This document shows, one piece after another, positions 33,601 through 44,300 of a stretch of 64,000 nucleotides of DNA. Under the pieces are notes generated by a model. The model had not been told where the DNA came from and did no database searches. It saw only the letters and a program-made list of their open reading frames with translations. Positions within the stretch are counted from its first letter, which is position 1. Each line of letters begins with the position of its first letter. This DNA is from Cercis canadensis (lineage: Eukaryota; Streptophyta; Magnoliopsida; Fabales; Fabaceae). Where the stretch lies: contig QAOA01007183.1 in the NCBI GenBank assembly GCA_003255065.1, positions 1,560,939 through 1,624,938 of the forward strand. The letters run 5' to 3'. Both the position numbers and the translations under genes were made by a program.

Positions 33601-35553
33601 TGGTATAACTCCTTAAAGAAATTCCCCGCCATTTCACATAGCACACTTTCCTCAAAAATCCACTCCCCACTACCATCCTTAAGAGCAACTATTTTATTCC
33701 TGCGCCGTCTTAAGATGGTTGTACCGTGAAAAAACTTGGTATTTCTGTCCCCGAAGTGCACCCAATTACATCTAGCTTTTTGCGCCCAAAGAAGCTCCTC
33801 TTCCTTAAGCACAAGGTCTAGCTCTTTCCAAAGTTTGACTTGGAGGTCCTCAAGAAAAGCATTGGCACCTAGGCTGAGTTTTTGGTGAATGCCCAACAGT
33901 CTATTGTGAAATCTCTGTTTTCTTCTGATGATATGGCCGAAAACCCTCCAATTCCACAACGAGGCTTCCTTGGTGAAATTATCCACATTCTTAACCCAGC
34001 TCGCATTATTATTCCACGATTGGTTCACCATAGCAGGAAAATCCTCGTGGAACAGCCAAGACGCCAGGAACTTAAAGGGCTTCTTGCCTCTTGCTATAGA
34101 AGAATCATTATCAAACCTTAACCAAAGAGGATTATGATCCGATTTATAGTGGGGGAGATGAATCACAGTCGCTTCTTCAAACATCATACGCCATTCCATG
34201 TTGTGAACCATCCTGTCAAGCCTCTCTCTAACCCCACGTCGTTGCCAAGTAAAGCCAGGTCCCTGGAAGCCTCCGTCCAGTAACCCACAGTCATCAATGC
34301 ACTCTTTAAAGGCTCTACAACTACTCATATGGAGAGGCGCACCTCCTAGCTTCTCAGAGGGAAGCAGAAGGGAATTAAAGTCCCCTGCAACACACCAGGG
34401 ACCCGAAACAGTAGCATGCAAATATCTCAGCTCCTGCCACAACTCCGTACGCCCACTGGGAATGGGACTACCATAAACTATAGTGAGCAGCCAAGGAGGA
34501 TTTGAGTTATAACTCACCTGCAAGTGGATGAATTGTCTATGAGATTTGAGCACCGAAACAGACCACATCTGAGAGTCCCACATNTAGGCTGAGTTTTTGG
34601 TGAATGCCCAACAGTCTATTGTGAAATCTCTGTTTTCTTCTGATGATATGGCCGAAAACCCTCCAATTCCACAACGAGGCTTCCTTGGTGAAATTATCCA
34701 CATTCTTAACCCAGCTCGCATTATTATTCCACGATTGGTTCACCATAGCAGGAAAATCCTCGTGGAACAGCCAAGACGCCAGGAACTTAAAGGGCTTCTT
34801 GCCTCTTGCTATAGAAGAATCATTATCAAACCTTAACCAAAGAGGATTATGATCCGATTTATAGTGGGGGAGATGAATCACAGTCGCTTCTTCAAACATC
34901 ATACGCCATTCCATGTTGTGAACCATCCTGTCAAGCCTCTCTCTAACCCCACGTCGTTGCCAAGTAAAGCCAGGTCCCTGGAAGCCTCCGTCCAGTAACC
35001 CACAGTCATCAATGCACTCTTTAAAGGCTCTACAACTACTCATATGGAGAGGCGCACCTCCTAGCTTCTCAGAGGGAAGCAGAAGGGAATTAAAGTCCCC
35101 TGCAACACACCAGGGACCCGAAACAGTAGCATGCAAATATCTCAGCTCCTGCCACAACTCCGTACGCCCACTGGGAATGGGACTACCATAAACTATAGTG
35201 AGCAGCCAAGGAGGATTTGAGTTATAACTCACCTGCAAGTGGATGAATTGTCTATGAAATTTGAGCACCGAAACAGACCACATCTGAGAGTCCCACATAC
35301 ACCAAATTCCACCTGAAAAGCCTTGAGCTTTCATGCGAAACGACGAGTCAAAACCTGACTGGCGAACAAACAAGTCAGCACTCCTACCACTGATATGAGT
35401 TTCCAGAAGAGCGATAAAGGAAAGTCTAAACCTATGAATAAGATCCTGAACCAAGTTCCCGAATCCCCTACTGCCAGCCCCACGGCAATTCCAAATCATA
35501 ATATTTTGGTGTCTATTCATAACAAACAAACAACGAGAGAAACCAAAAACCAA
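30684..35553 (-). pseudogene. LINE ORF2: endonuclease, reverse transcriptase, zf-RVT, RNase H
   Basis: It opens with the APE-type endonuclease (IMIWNCRGAGSRGF, ETHISG, AGDFNSLL, SDHNPLW). Then comes the reverse transcriptase (LKAPGPDGLHALFF, FRPISLCN, IKIDLEKAYDRLKW, RQGDPLSPYLF, and FADDLLLF with the catalytic DD). A zf-RVT zinc knuckle (CAICGKDLETILHVLRDC) follows. The C-terminal RNase H shows KLNTDGS, AEL, EIDSKSCL and ADALAKQG. Two nonsense codons break the frame: TAG at 32151-32153 and TAG at 31026-31028, just after AEL in the RNase H domain, where related elements carry Trp. The frame is also split by N at 34584, where a 714-base endonuclease segment is present twice. Without that duplicate the protein would be about 1370 residues, a usual length. 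ATG choices at 35553 and 35520 are both possible. Confidence 0.9.
33870..35298. repeat. 714-bp near-perfect duplication across N (34584) in LINE ORF2
   Basis: 33870-34583 and 34585-35298 are both 714 bases long. The only difference I noticed is G/A at about 34543 versus 35258 (Ser/Phe in the encoded protein). N sits exactly at the junction. One copy should be removed to recover a normal ORF2. Confidence 0.92.
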
Positions 35554-35571
35554 ACCAAGAAATCCTGCTCG

Positions 35572-38103
35572 TTAAAGACCTTTTGGCTGAGTGCCTGACT
35601 TAGCTTCCGCTATATCCTCTAGCACTAGGTCTGAGAGGTCAATTCTGCCTTCTAAATCCCTCAAGCTATGAGTAATGTTACAACCATCCCCTAGATTTTG
35701 CACAAGGTCAGGAGGCTTACGATGAACCACTTCCCTCATACGACTTTCCCCCTCATCGATCAAATTCAGATAAGGATGGTCACCTGGCACTAGAGCTTGA
35801 GACGTTCTCCTTATTTCTGCCAGCGCTTCCTCTTTCGACTGTGGGGCTAGAGCTTTGAGAACTGCCTGGAAGGAAGGATCAAAATAGCTAGGCCTCGAAG
35901 GGTTTTTCCCTTCTTTCTCCCTCATCTTGTTCAGAGTCCCAGTCACATTATCCCTGCCCATGATACTTACTTTAGTGATCCCTCCATTTTTAACTTTCGA
36001 CGCTCTAGAGTTATTACGCTTTGCATGGCTAACTTGTGGCCCCGCTTTCTTTTTCTTAAAACCCACCGCCAAGTGGCCTGTGTTGGACCCACCCAAGTTT
36101 TTTATAACCCCAGTCTGACCAGGTACAGGAGATTTAGGCCCAAATGAGCTTGGCCCAAAAGGTCCTGGTGACGTGTTTCCCATTACGATAGGTCTCTTAG
36201 CATGCATAGGTTCTTCCTGCATTTTCTCTTTCTGGTTCATGTCTACTGCTTGGTTATTAAGTAGAGGATCAAAGCGCGATCCACCCTCCTCAACAGTGTT
36301 ATCATGGTGTTCTGTGCCTCCTACTCCCTTATTCTCCGTCCCCCTGGCATTGCTAAATTTCCGCGAAGTGGGTTGTCTGCGACGTTGGGGTCTCTGAACT
36401 AGCATCCAGGATCCAAAAGGCTGGTGGGATTCCCCAGGACTATCTTTCTTGAGGTTGACGTCCGTTTCCATGGGACCCTCTGCTCCAGCTACCTGCTCCA
36501 CCCCTGTTCCATCACCGGACACTCCTTCCGGGACTCGAGAGGATGACTCACTACGCAAACCTCACTCCGGTGGCCATATCTGCCACATTTGAAGCAAACC
36601 ATGTGGAGTCCCTCATACTCAATAGACAGTTCTCTACCATACAAGCGGAACTTGGGGATTAAGCTCTTACGGATATCAATTTCTACACAAATCCGGGCAA
36701 ACTTCCTTCTTGATATTTGTGAAGTAAGGTTATCCACTCGTAGCGTGGTCCCTAACAGAGAACCCACACGCCACAAAAATTTTTCATTGTGAAATTCTAT
36801 AGGCAGTCCCGGTATACGAATCCATACCGCTAACCTCTTTACCTGCGTATCACTAGGATCGAAAAGGGGCCTCCACCGATGAACCACCAGATAGTGNGGG
36901 TTGTCTGCGACGATGGGGTCTCTGAACTAGCATCCAGGATCCAAAAGGCTGGTGGGATTCCCCAGGACTATCTTTCTTGAGGTTGACGTCCGTTTCCATA
37001 GGACCCTCTGCTCCAGCTACCTGCTCCACCCCTGTTCCATCACCGGACACTCCTTCCGGGACTCGAAGAGGATGACTCACTACGCAAACCTCACTCCGGT
37101 GGCCATATCTGCCACATTTGAAGCAAACCATGTGGAGTCCCTCATACTCAATAGACAGTTCTCTACCATACAAGCGGAACTTGGGGATTAAGCTCTTACG
37201 GATATCAATTTCTACACAAATCCGGGCAAACTTCCCTCTTGATATTTGTGAAGTAAGGTTATCCACTCGTAGCGTGGTCCCTAACAGAGAACCCACACGC
37301 CACAAAAATTTTTCATTGTGAAATTCTATAGGCAGTCCCGGTATACGAATCCATACCGCTAACCTCTTTACCTGCGTATCACTAGGATCGAAAAGGGGCC
37401 TTCACCGATGAACCACCAGATAGTGATCCAAGATCAACCAAGGTCCCCCTGTAAGAGCAAACCGCAAGTCTCTCTGGTCCGAGAACGTCACCAAGAAGTG
37501 ATCTTCATTCAGGTCGACTATTCTGATTGATCCGTCCCGCTCCCACATCTTTTGTAACCTATTAGTCATGGCTCTCAATCCTAATCTTTTTCCGAGCAGC
37601 CTGACTATTAGGGATTGTCGCCATGGCTTGCAATATTCTTCATGTTCTTCCATCGTCACTTCTACTGAGGGGCATGGGTTAAAAACAGACTCATCTTCCA
37701 GCACAGGGGACACTTCATCATCCTCGAAAGTCATCTCCTCATCTAGGCTAGCATGTTTCCATGGGTTTTCTACCTTCCCTTGAGAAGGTTTCATGCCCAT
37801 TAGACATTCCTTGTAGCTCCCTTGCCCGCCATGGGTTCTACTCTCTGGGTATAGGCTCCATCACCATTATCCTCATTCAGACCTTCCCCGTCCATAGCTA
37901 CCATGGGGGAATCCGCCTCTATGCCTTCCACGTTGTCTAAGGTCGACTCCCATTCACCCTTCTTCTCACAGACCATGATGGGCGCTGACTCGAGGTTCCC
38001 TGTCTCTTTCACTTTTTTGCATGACACGTGCAATTAGATCTTCCTCCTCCACCGAGGCCGGTGGAAGAGAGTTCCCATTCGCTTTCGCTTTTGCTTTCGT
38101 CAT
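35572..38103 (-). pseudogene. LINE ORF1: DUF4283 and CCHC zinc knuckle RNA-binding protein
   Basis: It starts MTKAKAKANGNSLPP. The DUF4283-type region (VRLLGKRLGLRAMTNRLQKM, then VTFSDQRDLRFALTGGPW) is followed by IRIPGLPIEFHNEKFLWRVG and one CCHC knuckle (CFKCGRYGHRSEVC). A polar, basic C terminus ends GTQPKGL, 18 bases before the first possible ORF2 start. It would bind element RNA as a chaperone. Lesions: frameshifts at about 38015-38035 and about 37810-37825. In the N-duplicated part, a TGA at 37402-37404 in one copy is TGG (36873-36875) in the other, while the other copy alone has a one-base loss near 36537. So at least some breaks may be base-call errors. Corrected length would be about 670 residues. 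Confidence 0.85.
36370..37425. repeat. ~527-bp duplication across N (36897) in LINE ORF1
   Basis: 36370-36896 and 36898-37425 match throughout, with a few differences (GACGTTGGGG/GACGATGGGG, CGAGAGG/CGAAGAGG, TCCACC/TTCACC). They meet at a single N. The pattern is that of two unmerged reads or haplotypes of the same segment. Confidence 0.92.
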
Positions 38104-38112
38104 GTAGAAACT

Positions 38113-38128
38113 TTTTAACACTATAGCT
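38113..38128. repeat. LINE target-site duplication, 5'-end copy
   Basis: TTTTAACACTATAGCT, identical to 30617-30632. Beyond it lies the original upstream flank of the second P450 pseudogene. Confidence 0.93.
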
Positions 38129-41100
38129 ATACCTTAGACAGTGGTACCTTATTCTCAAGTATATGAAATTAAGTAAAGATATTGGCTAAGGAAACAAACA
38201 AACCAACCAAGATAAGTCCTAGTTTGCCATCTAGATTTACAAACCATTTTCATGTAATGAATGCGTGGCTTTACCACTACCATTCATTTCTTTATGGTTT
38301 CCAGCGAATCCTGCTGAAGCTTAATGTTATTGTCCAACTTATAGTCGTGTGACGTGTGTCAATTATTTTATTTTGTTTAGCTTTCGCGAATCGTTACATA
38401 GACGTCATTTTTTTCTTGGCCGTTAGCTTATTACACTTGGATCGTTCTTTTTGACGAAGTGGCACATTGATGACAGGAAAAACCCATGCCCAACCCAAGC
38501 ATTATCATCTCATCATAAGGCCCATCAACAAGACAGGCCCTAAAACATTGATACATTTCTGGGCTTCAGTAGCACAAAAAAACGGAAAGTTTTAACTCAC
38601 TCGAGATCTACTTGTGAACATGAAACGAGACAAGATCTATAAATTAAAAAAACAAACGTCGTAGTCTAATTCTATCCTCCAAATGTGAGGTCCAGCACAT
38701 GCATATTCTCTGCTTACTTGTGTGATTCTAAAGTCAAGGCAAAAGCATGAGAGTTGAAAAGCTGCGAGCGGGCGTTATTATCTCTCAGCGTTTTGGTGAC
38801 CTGACCTCATTCCATCATTGGTGGGATTGGAATCACAGAAAATAAAGTTGTATGATTATGCAACAAAATTAGCAAGATTTGAGGAATAGAGGAATTTTGT
38901 TTATAGTTTTGCTTATGCAAATTGTTCATTTTCTACTGAATTAATGTCATTTCATATCTACTTCCCTAACCCCTATCACTTTAAACGGATAATAACACTC
39001 ATATCCACCATCTGTTCATAATTGATATCAGGCTTGTTTGGATCATACTGTGAGAACATGGGAGAGGATATTATCTAGTTCCACAGGATGCGCAGCACAT
39101 TATATTGAGAGTAAATGAGTAGTTGGATCCATGGAGCATGTGATTCATGCAATGCCATTGCCAGGTCTACAACCTTTCAATTTGCTTCTTTTTATATATA
39201 GATGTAGTTGGTAAATTTTGCTCTTGGAAATATATATATATAAAAAAAAAAAAGGATTAATTTATGGGTACCTGCTTCGGATGGCATGTGATGAGGGCTC
39301 CACCTTAGTGAATGGTGGTCAGTCATGTGCCATTGCACCTAATTAATTGCTCAAATAATTCTCTACCAATTACTGATAAGCAATTCTACTTGCCTTTCAC
39401 TTGATAACGACGCTTTGCTTCCACTGAGATCTTAATGCTACCGCAAAGCAAATGTTTTATCAAGGAAACGTTTTATTATGTGACGTATATGTGTTAGTGT
39501 GGGACTTAAAGCCTTAAACCATCTTTGGAGATCAAAGACTGAAGAATCTCAACCCACCCATATTGCTTTTCCAGCTACGCATACTTTGGGTTGGGGCAGG
39601 ACATGAATTATGAGACATAAATCAGACATGTAGCGTGAATTATCTTATACATCAAACAATAGCAAATTGACATTTTTGCTTCTATCATATTCCTAGCCAA
39701 CCTTTTTCATTTGATGGCCTTTAAAATGGGCCGCTGTCCTAGATCATGCTAGAATATTTTAATATCGATTATAAAGTTCATAAACTTTCGTTGAGTACTC
39801 AATCAAGAGGCACTCCCACAAACGTGCAAAAAAAAAACAAAATCATCTTGCCAAATGCCATTACTAGTTTAGCTTGCACATCATGGAAGCCATAGATTCT
39901 TTTTCGCCCTCGTTGTTTTAATGCTTAAAAACAGCAGGTCCATACTATATCAATAAATCATCAACTTTGGAATTAGGATACGATATCAAATGCCCTAGGG
40001 CTCCCATGTGCTAATACGTGGCATCCCAAAAGTCAAGCCACGTTGTAGTTAAGGACAAAATAGCTGTCAATGAATCGGTTTGTGGTTGGATCGTTAGATA
40101 GATATCTATTAGGTGATATGATCTACTAATATTAAGAAGGGTACCATTATTTGTGTGAAGTACTAAAAACGCTATTGCGTTTTATTTATACATTATCTCA
40201 CATTGCTTAAATTTAATGTGTTAAATAAAATTTGTAATTTTAATTAAATTTAAATATCACAAAATATGCAATATAAAACAATATGAATGAAATAAAAAAC
40301 TCTCATTTTACTTTCCGGTCCTCCCTCACATGGAAAGGGAAGCCCCACTTCTCTGTCCCCACACCCACACACCATTTCCTTTGTGTTTCTCAACATTGGA
40401 TTCAAATCCAAATTATACGTTAAACAACCCATAAACCTTCCATCATTTTGTGACATGAATGCAACGTTTCAACTGACGGGAAAACATGTTAACCTGCAAT
40501 CAACCGTCCCACAGGGTCGATTCTATCTTCTCCTAATGCTGTAGTTTATCAAATCTTATTTGAAGTTGAAATTAGTTTTAATACTACTTCACATTTTCAA
40601 TATTTTGTACATATAAAACAAAAAAATGTATATATCTTTCATTAATTCTTTTAACGATTTGTTATTTTCACTGTTTCATTAGCTGTTGCAGCAAATTTCT
40701 TAAAATCTATCAATTTTCCCTTTTTAAAGATCTTCAAAGTCACGATAGCAGGTATAACCAAGAAAAATAAAATGGAGAAAAACTGTGAGGGCCAAACTTG
40801 AATAAAGGGTGGACCACAGCCTAAACTCTGCTGCTGATAGAAGCAAAAGCAATTGGCCACTTAACCAAACCAAAAGAAAGCAGAAGAAAATGGACGATAA
40901 TCTGTCTCAGGCTCAGCACGAGATGCAACTGATTCAGACGATAATTTGCGATTTCTCGCGAGTCCCGTGCGTGACCCATAAAGGGATAAGATATTTTCAG
41001 TTCAATTCAATCATCAATAATAATATTAACTGTTGAAACTCAAAACTCAAAGCAGTAAAAAGGAAAAAAATATATTAAAATATGACATATTTTTTCATTC

Positions 41101-41371
41101 CACTGTCAAAGTCTCAATGCTCAACGGACCAAAGCGTCGATGGCATTGGCAACGGACATGCCCTGAGGAGTATACACACAACACGGACTCCAACGTAAAA
41201 TATTAACCTAGATTTAAGGAGTGTTTTGAGGTCCGTGTTTTTAAGCTTACATTTGTTACATTTTCCCATACGGTAACCGCTGTGGTGGTCTTTTCTCCCA
41301 CAAAGAGAGAGAGAGAGAGAGAGTGAAGCCTGAGACTGAGAGAGTGAGAGTAACAGAGAAGGAGAGGCGAC
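38129..41371. other. Intergenic region and IQD32 promoter/leader
   Basis: The start was once the promoter side of the second P450 gene, now 7.5 kb away from it. The remaining sequence is AT-rich, with a (TA)n/A-run tract near 39230-39252. I see no gene until the IQD32 leader (from about 41250). Confidence 0.6.
41296..41368 (+). promoter_or_regulatory. GA-repeat (GAGA) tract in the IQD32 leader
   Basis: An uninterrupted AG/GA run at about 41302-41323 is followed by more GAGA-rich sequence up to the start codon at 41372. GA repeats are the known binding sequence of BPC proteins, one of which is encoded in this same window. It could also be a plain leader microsatellite. Confidence 0.6.
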
Positions 41372-44300
41372 ATGGGAAAATCTACCTCCTGCTTCAAATT
41401 AATCACATGCGGCGATGTGGCGGACAAAGATGATTACGAAGCATCTGAGGTGAGGTATCTGATAGATTCAGAGGTTAACATTATCTTCAAAAATACTAGT
41501 TTTGGCTTCTTCTGATGTGTATGTATGTGATCCGGGCCAGTTTGTTGTGGTAAATTAACGAACTTGGCACTTCTGGTTCCTGCATTGATGAATTAGTGGA
41601 TTCATGTGGGATTTTCTTGGTGTTTTCAAATTCATGGTTTTTAATCATTTTGCTATATGAGATGCTAGTCAGTGTTTGTCGTCAATGGCCAATGCGCTGT
41701 TTGGATAACTCGAATGCTAGACAAGGAAAGCAACTAAATTTTTTCCATCCTGATATTTCTTTAGGATAGAATCTCCATGTCAATGAATGTACTACAACTT
41801 AACGATCACATCGATTCTATGAAGTGTACTTTTTAAATAAAGCAAAGAGTTTTTTTTTTTTTTTAATAATTTCTGTGATCCGTTGTTTCTTTATGGGCAA
41901 TATGTTGGTTGAGCTGTTGGCGCTTTCAGTCTTTATAATTATTTTTGGGTATTTCAAAAGTTGTTTTGGAAATTACTATGCTTGTCGTCATGAAACTCTG
42001 TATCACCAATGCTGGATAATGATGCCGCCAAATCAGACTAATGTAAAACATTGTTTTGATCGAGCACTTCGGTAAAATTGATGGGCATAAATTATTTTCA
42101 CATTTGAGGTAGACCTTCCTCAGACTTTTGACATTTGAGATTAATAAAATTGCATAGTGCACGATCGTGCGCCCTTTTCACTTTAGATAGATATTAACTT
42201 AAATGTTTGTAATATTTTAATATCTATGATTTCAATTCAGTTGATACAAGCTGCCATACAGAGTTAGAAGTGAACCATTGATCTAGATACTGTTTGCATT
42301 ATGTAAGGGCACAGTGTCAGAAGCATTAATCATATGCTCATTGCAACATGATCCATTTAGTCTTGAGGGGGACACCCCAATGATTGATCACTAGGTACTC
42401 CATTGTGGAAGTCTGTTCAAATCCCATTGGGGGACTGGGTGGGTGGGAATATTAGGAGGGGATGGGCTACCCTCAGTTGTGTAGCCTCAAGTTGACTAAA
42501 AAGAAAGAAACATAAACCATTTAGAACTTAATTATTCATTGCATATGTGAGTTTCTCTTCAATTGGTTTGTTTGTGCTGATACATCGACATCATACGGAA
42601 ACAAATGCTTGCAATTTTTTTAGCTTTTCACTACATTGTAAAATTAATGAAAAACTGGAATGAGGATTGAGGAAAGCAGAATGTAAATAATATCAGTCTT
42701 TTAAGTCATGTTGGCATAAAGTTGTTGCTGTTAATATCCTCCCTTGTGGGTGCACATATATATGGAGACATGCTTGTTTTTATGAATTGATGTCTTTTTT
42801 TGGTTATTCCAGATCAAAGATTCTAATGACAAACGAGGTTGGAGTTTCCGGAAGAGATCTGCAAGGCATCGTGTACTTAGCAATACTGTGATAACAGAGA
42901 CCCCATCTTCTGCAAATAAGGAGACTTCTGAATGTGCTAGTGTTAATTTCCAACCACCAGAAAACTCTAATGTTGTTGAGAAAATTTGCACAACACATTG
43001 TTCTGATGATAAACCTGATAAACCCCAGTTATCCTCCTTGGCAGACTCACAAATATATGAGCCAGTTGTTGTCACTGAAACTGAAAGTAAGGATGTTAAT
43101 CCACCAGAGTCTGTTGTTATCATTGTCCAGTCTGCCATCAGAGGGTTCTTGGTATGTTTTCCTTGTGTGGTTTAGTAGTCCATAACCTCATGAGCAAGTA
43201 TCAATAGTAACTGTCCTTTTATATAAATCTTTTTTTTGGGGTTTCCCTCAGGCTCAGAGAGACCTTGTAAAGCTTAAGAATGTAGTGAAGTTGCAAGCTG
43301 CTGTTCGTGGGCACTTGGTTCGGAGGCATGCTGTAGGGACCCTACGTTGTGTTCAAGCTATTGTTAAAATACAGCTCCTTGTGCGAGCTCGCCATGCTCA
43401 GAAGTTACATCCAGAAAAGCATTTAAATCAGAAGCAAAGCAAAAATGATGGCTTAAAAACTTTGGTAATGCTTCTTAAAGTTACTAATTACAAGATGCCT
43501 TTCTTATACTGGTGTAATCAGTTCAATGGTTACTTCTTTGATTGCTAGCAAGCATGGATCAATTCTCTGTTGAAGTATGTGTTACTTTGTATTTATTTAT
43601 TTAAATGAGGTATTTTTCCCTCCCTAGTGTTGGCTTGGAACCTCCAGGGATTCATTCCCATATAGCAATCTGATATATTAGGTGAGAATATTATACTATA
43701 ATATGGATCCAGAGTAAGGAAAAAACTGTCAATGTATCCATGTCCAGATTTCTATTGTCATATGAGTTTTGAGAATGAGATGATAAGATGAAATTACCTT
43801 TGGCAAGTTATTGTTGTTGGCTTGAGGAATGCAGAGTTGAAAAGCAAACAAAACAGCTTAACCCTTCAATCCTAAAGCTGATATGTAACTCTTTATTCTA
43901 GTGCAAAAATATTTGGCCTGACAACTCAAACAATTAGCTTTTCTTTTTGTTTTGTTTTGTCCTTTGTATATGGCAGCTATTGTTCCTTACCCTTGTAGAT
44001 TTCATATACACTGATGATGACTCTAATATAGCTGTCTTTGAATCTGATTATCTTTTTTGTCCGTGGTTTAGGGGAACAAAAATCACATGACCAAATCAAA
44101 TGTGACATTCACTTCCATTGAGAAGCTGCTTAGCAATAGCTTTGCTCGTCAGGTATGTAATTATGGATTATTTCTGTTACAAGCTCTGCAATTACATCAT
44201 GTATGTCATCTCACAGTTATCAAATCTTTCTAAACTGCCTTTCTCTTTACATTATGCTAAAGCTGTTGGAATCCACACCAAGAAACAAACCTATCCATGT

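Larger units (their letters stand above)
30633..38112 (-). mobile_element. L1-type non-LTR retrotransposon (plant LINE with RNase H), nearly full length
   Basis: Bounded by a perfect 16-base target-site duplication. On the minus strand it carries ORF1 (38103-35572), then ORF2 (35553-30684), then about 50 bases of 3' UTR and a short A tail (T run at 30632-30637). Only about nine bases precede the ORF1 start, so the 5' UTR is cut back, as is usual for target-primed insertion. The apparent length is 7480, but two N-linked false duplications (33870-35298 and 36370-37425) add about 1243. The corrected length of about 6.2 kb is normal for the group. The perfect duplication and mostly open reading frames suggest a fairly recent insertion. 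Both ORFs carry lesions, so the copy is probably immobile. Confidence 0.95.

Noticed and set aside
33882..34852. Two identical plus-strand frames (MVNAQQSIVK...) 715 bases apart
   Set aside because: Antisense shadows of LINE ORF2 present twice because of the N-linked duplication.
40809..41036. 75-residue frame starting MDHSLNSAADRSK
   Set aside because: No recognisable family, no splice partner and AT-rich end; treated as chance in the IQD32 upstream region.
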